The position numbers were made by a program, and so were the translations under genes. The notes below the pieces were generated by a model. That model did no database searches and was not told where the DNA came from. It saw only the letters and a list, made by a program, of their open reading frames with translations. 6,307 nucleotides of DNA, taken from assembly GCA_021786335.1 (NCBI GenBank), contig JAJYNM010000055.1:1-6307 (forward strand), given 5' to 3'. This stretch comes from an archaeon (GTDB taxonomy: Archaea; Thermoproteota; Nitrososphaeria; Nitrososphaerales; UBA183). This document shows, piece after piece, positions 1-5,819 of the stretch; position 1 is the first letter of the stretch, and each line of letters starts with the position of its first letter.

Positions 1-467
1 CTGGGAGGGAGGTGAAGCGCGGCGACTTCGTCGTGGCCGACCTTTTCTTCAGATACGAAGGGTACAACTCTGACGAGACGAGGACCTTCGCCGTCGGGAG
101 CGTCACCTCAGAGATGAGGAAGGCCTATGCCGTGGTGAAGGAGGCCCAGCAGGCAGCCATCGAAGCAGTTAGGGACGGGGCGGCGTGCGGCGCTGTGCAC
201 GACGCCGCTGTGGGCGTTCTCCGCAAGCACAGGATGGACAGGTACCTGAACCACAGCGTGGGGCACGGCGTCGGCATCGACATACACGAGTCTCCGGGAA
301 TATTCCATGGGAACGAGGTAAAGCTCGGGAAGAACGACGTCATCACAGACGAACCTGGCGTGTACTTCGTCGGGAAGTACGGGATCAGGATAGAAGACAC
401 CCTCAGGGTCGACAAGAAGCCCGAGCTCCTCACCAGGTTCACCAAGGAACTGGTCACCTGCGGCTAG
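1..467 (+). CDS. M24 metallopeptidase, probable Xaa-Pro dipeptidase/aminopeptidase, C-terminal part
   Basis: This is the C-terminal catalytic half of a 'pita-bread' M24 peptidase, which removes residues next to proline using two divalent metal ions in the cytosol. The reading frame is open from base 3 and runs off the left edge, so the GTG at 12 is an internal valine codon and not the real start. Counting that codon as residue 1, all five expected metal ligands are present: D10, D21 (in YNSDETRT), H85 (in SVGHGVGIDIHE), E114 (in TDEPGVY) and E128 (in GIRIEDT). The segments are typical of the Xaa-Pro (PepQ/PepP) branch and less like methionine aminopeptidase. The N-terminal creatinase-like domain would lie outside the window. 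The gene ends in TAG at 465-467 and overlaps the convergent pantoate kinase gene by 14 bp. Prolidase versus aminopeptidase P cannot be settled from this fragment. Confidence 0.9.
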   Translation, partial: GREVKRGDFVVADLFFRYEGYNSDETRTFAVGSVTSEMRKAYAVVKEAQQAAIEAVRDGAACGAVHDAAVGVLRKHRMDRYLNHSVGHGVGIDIHESPGIFHGNEVKLGKNDVITDEPGVYFVGKYGIRIEDTLRVDKKPELLTRFTKELVTCG

Positions 468-1380
468 CGTCCACGAGGCCGGCCTTCTGAGCGCCCACGT
501 CGAAGACGTCCACCCTCACCCCCGGGCCGACCCGTCGCAGCGCGGCTGATACCCTGTCCGCCCCTTCCGCATCCGTGACGCAGTGCACGGAATACCCGAT
601 CATGTTCTGGCTCGCGTACTTCGCCCCTGCAGCCTTGGCTGCGGCGATGAGCTTCTTCACTTCAGGGGACTCTAGGCCGAGCCCCTTCGAGAATCGCTCC
701 CCCTCCGATGCGAGGACGTCCAAAGTCGGCTCCGCCAGGAACGCGGACAAGGACGAGCGCCCCAGCGAGTTGATCCTGTCGCTGACGGCCCTGGAGGAGA
801 GGGCGTCCTTCTTGTCGAAGGGGGCGATGTATCCGGTGACTATCTTCGTCCGGGCGGGGACACTCACGGCGACGAAGCGCGACGCCCCGGGCTCCCCGGG
901 GACAGTTATGGTTCCGGCACCCACGAAGTCGTACACGACAGACACGGTCCCCAGCCCGGTCTGTTCGATGACCTCTGCCCTGTGGGCGGAGAGGGCGAGG
1001 ACCCGCTTCGGCTCATGTATGCCGGCTGCTTCGGCAGCCGCATAGACTGCCGAGGTTGCCGCCGCAGCGCTTGACCCGAACCCGCCCCCTATGGGGGTAT
1101 CCACCGTCTGGTCGATGCGCAGAGAGATGCCTGCCTTCCCTGACGCAGCCAGGAGGAGCTCGACCGCCCTGCGGGTGGTGCGGGCGTCGTAAGACGCGTC
1201 CCCGTTCACAACGGTCGTGACCCCGCCCCCCTCTGCAGCTTCTGCGCTGGAGACGGTCCCCTTCGAGAGGATATACCCCCCACCGGTGGCCCCGATGGCT
1301 TCCCCCGAGGCACCGTAACTGACCTCGAAGAAGTTGGTTATCGCCGAAGGCGCGAAGGCGACTGAGGGGTTAAGCCGCAG
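454..1380 (-). CDS. Pantoate kinase (GHMP superfamily), non-canonical start
   Basis: This enzyme phosphorylates pantoate with ATP to 4-phosphopantoate, the archaeal step before phosphopantothenate synthetase in CoA synthesis. Numbered from CTG at 1380, the protein has about 308 residues, close to the family's usual ~300. The N-terminus carries the family pattern AFAPSAITNFFEV (residues 8-20). The GHMP ATP-binding loop is at about 96-108 (PIGGGFGSSAAAA). A C-terminal GHMP motif 3 with AKYASQNMIGYSVHCV lies near residue 252. No ATG, GTG or TTG occurs in frame between the upstream stop (1435-1437) and the GTG at 1209. That GTG is codon 58 and would delete the whole conserved N-terminus. I therefore place the start at CTG 1380 (AGGA just upstream, 11-bp overlap with the preceding gene), but the exact start is uncertain: another rare codon or a sequencing error is possible. 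It is the second gene of an operon with the S-component-like gene. Confidence 0.85.
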   Translation of the reverse strand: MRLNPSVAFAPSAITNFFEVSYGASGEAIGATGGGYILSKGTVSSAEAAEGGGVTTVVNGDASYDARTTRRAVELLLAASGKAGISLRIDQTVDTPIGGGFGSSAAAATSAVYAAAEAAGIHEPKRVLALSAHRAEVIEQTGLGTVSVVYDFVGAGTITVPGEPGASRFVAVSVPARTKIVTGYIAPFDKKDALSSRAVSDRINSLGRSSLSAFLAEPTLDVLASEGERFSKGLGLESPEVKKLIAAAKAAGAKYASQNMIGYSVHCVTDAEGADRVSAALRRVGPGVRVDVFDVGAQKAGLVDASRR

Positions 1381-2164
1381 TCCTGGTCGCCCCCAGCCTC
1401 TTCCCTGTGAGGAGGCTCGCCAGGGGGCCGAAGATCACCACGGCCACGCCAGCAATCGCGAAGTAGGTGGCCAGTCCGGGCCACCCGCTGAGGGTCGATG
1501 GCGCCAGGAGGAATATGGCACCCCCGAACCCGACGAAGACCAAAGAGAAGACCAAGGACCAGGCCATCTGCCTCCTCCCGACCCCGGACCAGTCCGGGAC
1601 GTACCTGAGCATCTTAGAGCGCCCGATTATGGGGCTCGTGGCCCTGACGAGTGCCGGGACGCCGATGAGTATCGCGGGTATCGCGGTCATGTCCCAGTAG
1701 ACAGTGAAGCCCAAGATGAGGCTGACCGACGGGAGGGGGGCCAGCCACCAGAGCAGGGCCCCTGCCATGAAGTTGCCAAGGGTTAGGAAGCAGACGGTGG
1801 CTGCCACGAACGACGACCATGACCTGTACTTCTTTACGAAGACCGCGAGGAGCAGGGTGGCGACGAAGTTCGCGGGGGCGCCGACCGTCAGCGCGAAGAA
1901 GGGGGTCGTGGCGCCGAGCGGGACCAAGAAGAAGAGGTCGCCCAGGAAGGAGCCTATCCCTGCACCCAGAGCCGCCGGGATGGCGTCCGATGTGACAGCG
2001 AAGTACACGGGGATGAACGACGCGATGAACAACTGACCTACCCCCCACGGGGTGCGTATGTAGGCCGTGATCCCCTTGGCCAGAGCGAAGAGGGCAGCCG
2101 AGACGGCTACAACGCTGACCTGAGCCGTGACGCTTGCTCTTGGAAGCTCCAGGGTGGTCGCCAT
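1370..2164 (-). CDS. ECF transporter S-component-like membrane protein
   Basis: This 264-residue protein is strongly hydrophobic. About six helices cover residues 10-175, as in substrate-binding S components of energy-coupling-factor vitamin/metabolite importers. A polar linker (about 176-197) follows, then two further helices (about 198-220 and 228-252). The glycine/alanine-rich stretch around 65-78 (ALGAGIGSFLGDLFF) and the NFMAGALLWW segment resemble this family. No ATPase or T component is in the window, so it would need an EcfA/EcfT module encoded elsewhere. The substrate is unknown. Because the next gene is pantoate kinase, a pantothenate or CoA-pathway substrate is a reasonable guess, no more. 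ATG at 2164 has GGAGG just upstream, but the spacing is very short; a TATA-like box 26 bp upstream instead suggests a leaderless or nearly leaderless message. The family call comes from overall pattern and not from a diagnostic motif. Confidence 0.65.
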   Translation of the reverse strand: MATTLELPRASVTAQVSVVAVSAALFALAKGITAYIRTPWGVGQLFIASFIPVYFAVTSDAIPAALGAGIGSFLGDLFFLVPLGATTPFFALTVGAPANFVATLLLAVFVKKYRSWSSFVAATVCFLTLGNFMAGALLWWLAPLPSVSLILGFTVYWDMTAIPAILIGVPALVRATSPIIGRSKMLRYVPDWSGVGRRQMAWSLVFSLVFVGFGGAIFLLAPSTLSGWPGLATYFAIAGVAVVIFGPLASLLTGKRLGATRTAA

Positions 2165-2186
2165 TCCCTCCGAGTCCGACGCCTTC

Positions 2187-2193
2187 GTATTTC
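2187..2193 (-). promoter_or_regulatory. TATA-like box for the S-component/pantoate kinase operon
   Basis: The minus strand reads GAAATAC here, centred about 26 bp upstream of the ATG at 2164. That is the archaeal TATA-box distance to a transcription start, so the mRNA would begin at or next to the start codon. The same AAATAC core lies 25 bp upstream of the proposed start of the divergent protease gene. Confidence 0.5.
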
Positions 2194-2199
2194 AACGTG

Positions 2200-2218
2200 G
2201 TCTATAGTAACTATAGAC
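2200..2218. promoter_or_regulatory. Perfect 19-bp palindrome in the divergent promoter region (probable operator)
   Basis: GTCTATAGTAACTATAGAC is a perfect inverted repeat with 9-bp arms around a single central A. It lies just upstream (about -36 to -54) of the S-component operon start and about 90 bp upstream of the TATA-like box of the protease gene. Its position suggests the binding site of a dimeric regulator acting on the minus-strand operon, possibly on both directions. The CTATAG halves could also serve as a TATA element if the protease gene starts at ATG 2225. The cognate regulator is not identified. Confidence 0.6.
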
Positions 2219-2307
2219 TGCTCTATGACATGCTGCACGACCACGCTCTTTGTGGTGAGACCTGCGAAGGATTCGGCATTGATTCGGGAACGATTCCGGA
2301 AATCGAG

Positions 2308-2314
2308 TAAATAC
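2308..2314 (+). promoter_or_regulatory. TATA-like box for the HtrA-type protease gene
   Basis: TAAATAC is centred 25 bp upstream of GTG 2336 and preceded by a purine-containing stretch (GGAAATCGAG) that could act as a BRE. This spacing predicts a leaderless transcript beginning at the GTG, and it is the main reason for choosing that start over the upstream ATG at 2225. Confidence 0.45.
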
Positions 2315-2335
2315 GGGAGCCGCAGGCACACACAT

Positions 2336-3550
2336 GTGGAAGTCGAGGCGCCTCGTCCGAAGTGGCGGCTGACCGCCGTGTTGATCGCCGCTCTGCTCGC
2401 TGTCTCCTTTGCAGCCTACTACGAGGCGACCAGCGGCCATGGCCAGGCTCCGCAGCTGAGCAGCCTCCGGGCGGAGGTCGCGAGCCTCAAGGCCGACAAC
2501 CAAGCGCTCGAGAGCCAGCTCGCCGCGGCCTCGGGCCAGTCGAACCAGTCCTTCTCCGGGGCGGAAGAGCTTTATGCGAACCTCAGCGTCAGCGTGGTGA
2601 CCATCCAAAGCTACGCGCTGGTTACCCAGAACAGCTTCTTCGGGCAAATCTCTTCGCTCGAGAGCGTGCAGGGCTCCGGGTTCGTCGTCGAGTACCAGGG
2701 CACCCCCTACATCGTCACCAACAACCACGTGATCAGCGGGGACACCAACATCACGGTCACATTCTCCGACGGCAACTCCTACCCTGCCCAGGTCAAGGGG
2801 ACCGACCCGTACAGGGACCTCGCGGTCCTGCAAGCCATCGCCCCGGCAAGCGAATTCCACCCCGTGAGAATCCTTGGATCCCCTGACGCCGTGGCGGTTG
2901 GAGAACAGGTGTACGCCATCGGGAGTCCTCTGGGACTCTCCGGGTCGATGACCGAGGGGATCGTGAGCCAGACAGGGAGGACCATCACTGAGTCGACGAC
3001 AGGGGTGACCATCCCTGACGTGATACAGTTCAGCGCCGCGATCAATCCAGGCAACTCTGGTGGGCCCCTGCTGAACTCTGCGGGCGAGGTCGTAGGGATC
3101 ACCACAGCTGCGGTGACCAACTCACAGGGCCTGGGGTTCGCCATACCTGCCAGCACAATATCACGCGAGCTCCCGTCGCTGGTGACCACCGGGAACTACA
3201 CCCTCCACCCGTACCTTGGGATATCGGCCAGCGCGGACATGACTTATCAGCTCGCCCAGGCCATCGGCTCAAACGTGACCTACGGCGTTCTGGTAGAGTC
3301 GGTGGCGGCAGGGGGCCCCGCGGCCCAGGCAGGGCTCATCGGAGGGGCTCGGACCATCACGGTGGAAGGGACCACATACCAGATAGGAGGAGACCTCATA
3401 GTCTCCGTCAACGGCACCAAATTGACAGGGACCGACGCGCTCAACGCCTGGCTTGAGGTGAACGCCCTGCCAGGCCAGACCGTGCAGCTGGGCGTGATAC
3501 ACGAGGGCGCACCTGAAACAATCAGTGTTCAAGTTGGCGCTCTCCCATAG
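2336..3550 (+). CDS. Membrane-anchored HtrA/Deg-type serine protease with PDZ domain
   Basis: This is a trypsin-fold quality-control protease (DegP/HtrA family), anchored in the cytoplasmic membrane with the catalytic part outside. Numbered from GTG 2336 (404 residues), it has a short charged N-terminus, one TM helix (about 10-30), a leucine-heptad coiled coil (about 44-62, leucines seven apart at 44, 51 and 58), and the protease domain (about 80-285). The catalytic triad is complete: H131 in TNNHVISG, D161 in YRDLAVLQ, S241 in NPGNSGGPLLN. A single PDZ domain follows (about 292-402). The coiled coil may drive oligomerisation. The frame is open further upstream, to ATG 2225, which would add 37 residues (441 in all). 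That extension is basic and cysteine-containing with no family-like character, and the TATA-like box favours GTG 2336. The gene is divergent from the S-component operon across a palindromic site. The substrate is unknown. Confidence 0.92.
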   Translation: MEVEAPRPKWRLTAVLIAALLAVSFAAYYEATSGHGQAPQLSSLRAEVASLKADNQALESQLAAASGQSNQSFSGAEELYANLSVSVVTIQSYALVTQNSFFGQISSLESVQGSGFVVEYQGTPYIVTNNHVISGDTNITVTFSDGNSYPAQVKGTDPYRDLAVLQAIAPASEFHPVRILGSPDAVAVGEQVYAIGSPLGLSGSMTEGIVSQTGRTITESTTGVTIPDVIQFSAAINPGNSGGPLLNSAGEVVGITTAAVTNSQGLGFAIPASTISRELPSLVTTGNYTLHPYLGISASADMTYQLAQAIGSNVTYGVLVESVAAGGPAAQAGLIGGARTITVEGTTYQIGGDLIVSVNGTKLTGTDALNAWLEVNALPGQTVQLGVIHEGAPETISVQVGALP

Positions 3551-3574
3551 CATACTCGCTAGCGGCAGAGAGGG

Positions 3575-3605
3575 GGCAGCGGCCCGTCAGCCCTCCTGCG
3601 CTGCC
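3575..3605 (+). repeat. Inverted repeat between the protease and regulator genes
   Basis: GGCAGCG (3575-3581) and CGCTGCC (3599-3605) form perfect 7-bp arms around a 17-nt loop, 25 bp after the protease stop codon. No T-run follows, so a classical archaeal terminator is not shown. It could be a 3' mRNA stem-loop or an operator upstream of the regulator gene's promoter. Confidence 0.35.
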
Positions 3606-3623
3606 ACCGGGGGCACGATACTG

Positions 3624-3629
3624 TTATTG
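3624..3629 (+). promoter_or_regulatory. Possible TATA-like element for the regulator/membrane protein unit
   Basis: TTATTG is the only AT-rich hexamer in an otherwise GC-rich 106-bp gap. It is centred about 30 bp upstream of the proposed TTG start. It is weak, and is called by position and base composition only. Confidence 0.25.
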
Positions 3630-3656
3630 CGACCGGCCTACGGCGAGTCAGTCGCG

Positions 3657-3956
3657 TTGGACCCATTCGAGCGTCTACTCTGGTGGCTGTTCGCGGGGAG
3701 CACCGGGGCACCCACCAGGGCCGTGGTCCTGAGGGCCGTCAAGGAAGAGCCCAGGAATGCCCAACAGCTGTCACGGGCCCTCGGTCTGGACTACACGACG
3801 GTCCGCCACCACCTCAGGGTGCTCGCAGACAACCGCATCGTAGTGACCGAAGGAGAGGCATATGGGAAGCTCTACTTCGTCTCAGACGCCATGGAGGCCC
3901 ACTGGTCCGCGCTGGAGGCGATACTCGAGAAGTCAGGGGCGAGGAGAAAGGGATGA
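3657..3956 (+). CDS. ArsR-like winged helix-turn-helix transcriptional regulator
   Basis: This small cytosolic DNA-binding protein has 99 residues from TTG 3657. A winged-helix domain fills most of it. After the lead-in DPFERLLWWLFAGS come helices with TRAVVLRAVKEEPRNA and QLSRALGLDY. The recognition helix is TTVRHHLRVLADNRIV (about 49-64), the wing VTEGEAYGKLYFVS (about 65-78), and a C-terminal helix closes the protein. No cysteine metal site is visible, so metal sensing is not indicated. The frame is open further upstream (GTG 3525, a TTG at 3627), but that part runs back into the protease gene and does not look like this family. The TTG places the start directly before the conserved DPFERLLWWL. 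It ends in ATGA, where the next gene begins, so the pair is translationally coupled. The membrane partner may supply the signal. Confidence 0.85.
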   Translation: MDPFERLLWWLFAGSTGAPTRAVVLRAVKEEPRNAQQLSRALGLDYTTVRHHLRVLADNRIVVTEGEAYGKLYFVSDAMEAHWSALEAILEKSGARRKG

Positions 3957-4405
3957 CCGAGCAGCCCCCGCCCCCCGAAGCTGCCGCGAAGAAGAGAGGG
4001 CCTTCGAAGGTCCTTGTGCCTGTTGTGCTGATTGTAGGCGCGCTCCTCGGGTTCACCCTGTCGGCCTACGTCCCCCTCCCTTATGAGGCAGGGCCATTTG
4101 GCTTCCAGTTCTACTTCCAGCTCAGGAACCTGATGGTGGTGCACACCATCCTGTCCACGGTCAGCATCGCCCTGCTGGTAGCCATAGTCGCCGTGTACGC
4201 CCAGATATACGCCCAGACGAAGGCTAGGTTCAGCCTGGGCATCCTCGTGGTGATGTTCGCGCTCCTCTTCCAGTCGGTCTTCCAGTACCCCCTCCTGCTC
4301 GGATACGTAGGGACTTTCTCCGAGGTGTTCGGGCCTTACTTCTCGGCGGCGGACATCTTCACCGTGGTGGCGTACACGATACTCCTCTACCTGAGCCTCG
4401 AGTGA
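3953..4405 (+). CDS. Small four-helix membrane protein coupled to the wHTH regulator
   Basis: The protein has 150 residues from ATG 3953. The ATG overlaps the regulator's TGA by 4 bp (ATGA), and GAGGAG lies about 7 bp upstream as a ribosome-binding site. The N-terminal tail (about 1-19) is rich in proline, alanine and lysine. Four likely TM helices follow at about 20-41 (VLVPVVLIVGALLGFTLSAY), 63-84, 97-118 and 127-149. The only extended polar parts are a loop at about 42-60 with PYEAGPFGFQFYFQ and a short loop before helix 3. I do not recognise an enzymatic motif. Regulator and membrane-protein pairs of this shape are seen in archaea, and a role as membrane sensor or anti-regulator for the wHTH protein is an inference from coupling alone. 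Confidence 0.8.
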   Translation: MTEQPPPPEAAAKKRGPSKVLVPVVLIVGALLGFTLSAYVPLPYEAGPFGFQFYFQLRNLMVVHTILSTVSIALLVAIVAVYAQIYAQTKARFSLGILVVMFALLFQSVFQYPLLLGYVGTFSEVFGPYFSAADIFTVVAYTILLYLSLE

Positions 4406-4419
4406 GCCGGAAAAGCAAC

Positions 4420-4446
4420 GGCCTGCGAAACCGGTCTGAGCAGGCC
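4420..4446 (+). repeat. Inverted repeat downstream of the membrane protein gene
   Basis: GGCCTGC (4420-4426) and GCAGGCC (4440-4446) are perfect 7-bp arms with a 13-nt loop, 15 bp after the stop codon. A second GC-rich hairpin, CCGGGG-GACA-CCCCGG, follows at 4474-4489. Without a T-run these are candidates for 3'-end mRNA structure and not proven terminators. Confidence 0.35.
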
Positions 4447-4800
4447 CGGGATAGTCGACTGCCTGCGGTTCGCCCGGGGGACACCCCGGCCTCCAGGACA
4501 CGCCCGCCCTGATCTCCTTCAGATGGCCATTGACGAGCTCTTCCCCGGAACTGGCGGGGACGGTGCGCGGCTTCTCGCGTTCGGTGTACTCTTCGGCGAG
4601 CCCGAGTCCTACCCCGCTTCAAGAGGCCTCTACGCCAGCGGTTGCGTCGTCCTGTTGCGCTTAGCTATCCTCAGATGCGCTTACGACTTGGCTGCTGGAT
4701 CCCTCTTGCCTATGCCTCGGGAAGGGACGTTCCTCCGCGGATGTCGGGCACCGGCGCGTCTGAATTTAGGACTAGTCTGCCTAGTGCCGTATCTCGTGGA
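4440..4800 (-). pseudogene. Possible decayed PIN-domain (VapC-type) toxin
   Basis: No long open frame exists here, but minus-strand fragments in different frames resemble a VapC in the right order and at about the right spacing. RLVLNSDAPVPDIRGG (about 4740-4788) resembles the PIN opening LVLDxDVLIDxLRG. LAEEYTEREK (about 4570-4600) resembles the helix before the third acidic residue. PPVPGKSSSMAI (about 4522-4560) resembles PIPxNDLxIAA with the aspartate lost. TIPGLL (about 4440-4460) resembles the terminal VPGLRV. It follows directly after the decayed antitoxin, as a vapC would. Stop codons and frameshifts interrupt it, and two catalytic acids appear replaced. Each match is weak; the order and the spacing carry the argument. 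The + strand frame 4523-4972 is antisense to it. Confidence 0.3.
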
Positions 4801-5001
4801 CATCTCGCAGCGCACCAAGGGTCTTCCCTTCTTCCTCGCCGCTCATCGTCCATGGACCGATGAACAGGGAAGGCCATCCCCTGTTAGGGAGTCCCCGATT
4901 ACCCTGCCGATGGGCACCGGTCTGCTTCTCTCTGCTCGGAGGCGGCCTGCGATCCGCCTGACGTCCCCGTAGGTTCTCTCGCCCGGCTTGACGGTCACCA
5001 T
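4781..5001 (-). pseudogene. Frameshifted VapB-like antitoxin
   Basis: From ATG 5001 the minus strand reads MVTVKPGERTYGDVRRIAG and then RLRAERSRPVPIGRVIGDSL. This is the pattern of small archaeal antitoxins (VSVKLDxETYxxLRxIAGxLQAERGxPVSIDEVI). The frame then runs into unrelated residues and stops at 4843 (52 codons). Another minus-strand frame picks up the family-like C-terminus, WTMSGEEEGKTLGALRDV, and ends in TAG at 4781-4783. One frameshift near 4880-4895 would join the two into about 73 residues, the expected size. Several usual acidic positions are also changed (SIDE to PIGR), which suggests long decay and argues against a sequencing error. Family membership is from pattern recall. Confidence 0.5.
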
Positions 5002-5046
5002 ATTGCCAAGGGACTGGGTCGCTCTATGGCTGCATTACCGCTGCCA

Positions 5047-5063
5047 TCTCGAAACCTTCGAGA
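5047..5063 (+). repeat. Short perfect inverted repeat
   Basis: TCTCGAA-ACC-TTCGAGA has 7-bp arms around a 3-nt loop, in the otherwise empty stretch between the decayed antitoxin and the first repeat copy. On the minus strand it lies about 120 bp downstream of the VapC stop and could end that transcript as a stem-loop. No T-run follows. Confidence 0.35.
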
Positions 5064-5117
5064 CCACAATACAGACTACGTCGAACAGAGATCATCTTGA
5101 GGTGTAGGGTGCGGGCC

Positions 5118-5180
5118 GGAAGGGACCCGACCACTTCATTCGCCGATACTTCCAGCCCAGACCCTTGGCCTCCTGGACGG
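5118..5180 (-). repeat. Diverged direct repeat, copy 1 (former coding fragment)
   Basis: The core at 5119-5173 matches 5903-5957 with 6 substitutions, all transitions. On the minus strand it encodes EAKGLGWKYRRMKWSG. It starts one base after the VapC stop codon. Outside the core the similarity to copy 2 disappears. In this frame the product ends at a TGA about 12 codons past the shared peptide. It is probably a leftover 3' part of a gene whose identity I do not recognise. Confidence 0.7.
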
Positions 5181-5594
5181 CTATGCGGGGACGTCAAAGT
5201 GGACCGCGCCTTTTCCGGATGCTGCCTTTATAGTCGAATCCGTTGTCAGCAGAGGACCTGATTTGGCTTCGCTGGTTGCAAGTGCGAAGCAGTCCGCCAA
5301 CGAAAGCTCTTTCTTCTTTACCTTCCACAGTGCGGCCTGACGTGTGATTGATTCGTTCGGCGCGACGACCCGCAACCGAGAACGTCGAAGTTGGAGATAC
5401 CAGACTTCTGCCGTCTCGACTCCCTTTCTCTCTGACGTCTTGTAGTAGAACTCGGCCAGATTCACTTCTGAAATGAAACCCCGTGACTTTCCATAGAATA
5501 CTCTCTCGAAATACGGCTTGACAGCCTGCACCCCCGCGTAATAAAGCGACACGACCCCGGCGTCGAAGACGAAACTACGAGCGTTCAGACTCAA
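5181..5594 (-). CDS. PIN-domain ribonuclease toxin (VapC family)
   Basis: This 137-residue PIN-domain protein is expected to cut RNA with Mg2+ when released from its antitoxin. The four acidic residues of the PIN active site are visible: D11 (FVFDAGVV), E48 (EVNLAEFYY), D101 (LSLADCFALAT) and D119 (LLTTDSTI). The length is normal for VapC. The ATG at 5594 lies 20 bp inside the 3' end of the antitoxin gene in a different frame, so the pair should be translationally coupled. The RNA target cannot be read from sequence. The domain looks complete, with no interruption, unlike the neighbouring decayed TA pair. The stop codon (5181-5183) directly abuts repeat copy 1. Confidence 0.92.
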   Translation of the reverse strand: MSLNARSFVFDAGVVSLYYAGVQAVKPYFERVFYGKSRGFISEVNLAEFYYKTSERKGVETAEVWYLQLRRSRLRVVAPNESITRQAALWKVKKKELSLADCFALATSEAKSGPLLTTDSTIKAASGKGAVHFDVPA

Positions 5595-5808
5595 CTTCTA
5601 TCCTTCGCGCCCTCGAGATTTCCCGGGCCACGACAATCATCTCCTTTCCACCTATGCCGAAGCTCTCCTCTAGTGTACTTGAGGCCTCGACCAGCAACTG
5701 ATTCCCTTGCTCTTTGATCACAACGGCGCGCCCAATCTTGAGCCTCTTTCGCATTGGCGCTGGGATGACAACCTGCCCCTTCGTCGAAACAGGGACCAAT
5801 TTCTGCAT
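5575..5808 (-). CDS. AbrB/MazE/SpoVT-type antitoxin (VapB)
   Basis: This 77-residue antitoxin has an N-terminal swapped-hairpin AbrB DNA-binding domain (about 1-45) with the signature VSTKGQVVIPAPMRKRLKIG. The C-terminal tail (about 46-77) is charged and would wrap round and block the toxin's active site. As in other VapBC pairs, the dimer or the VapBC complex should repress its own promoter. The nested palindromes over the TATA box at 5820-5849 are the obvious site. ATG 5808 is about 29 bp downstream of that TATA box, so the 5' leader is very short. The gene overlaps vapC by 20 bp. Confidence 0.92.
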   Translation of the reverse strand: MQKLVPVSTKGQVVIPAPMRKRLKIGRAVVIKEQGNQLLVEASSTLEESFGIGGKEMIVVAREISRARRIEVESERS

Positions 5809-5819
5809 GAATTCCAGTT

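Noticed and set aside
454..1209. Pantoate kinase starting at GTG 1209
   Set aside because: Conserved GHMP N-terminal residues continue in frame for 57 codons upstream, so this start would give a truncated enzyme.
1334..2036. Three + strand ORFs opposite the S-component gene (1334-1786, 1467-1700, 1704-2036)
   Set aside because: They are composition-driven shadows of a membrane protein gene and have no family features.
2192..2860. 222-codon minus-strand ORF opposite the protease
   Set aside because: It is antisense to a gene with a full catalytic triad, with a biased composition expected of a GC-rich shadow frame.
3525..3656. Upstream extension of the wHTH regulator from GTG 3525
   Set aside because: It overlaps the protease gene, crosses the 3575-3605 inverted repeat and shows no family-like residues before DPFERLLWW.
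4523..4972. 149-codon + strand ORF in the gap after the membrane protein
   Set aside because: It has no recognisable domain and is arginine/leucine/proline-rich like a GC-rich chance frame. It is antisense to the decayed antitoxin and possible PIN relic.
5111..5136. SRP RNA-like CCGGAAGG loop
   Set aside because: Only the tetraloop and a few pairs match. The conserved asymmetric loop (AGCAGCC side) is missing, and copy 2 of the repeat does not keep the pairing.
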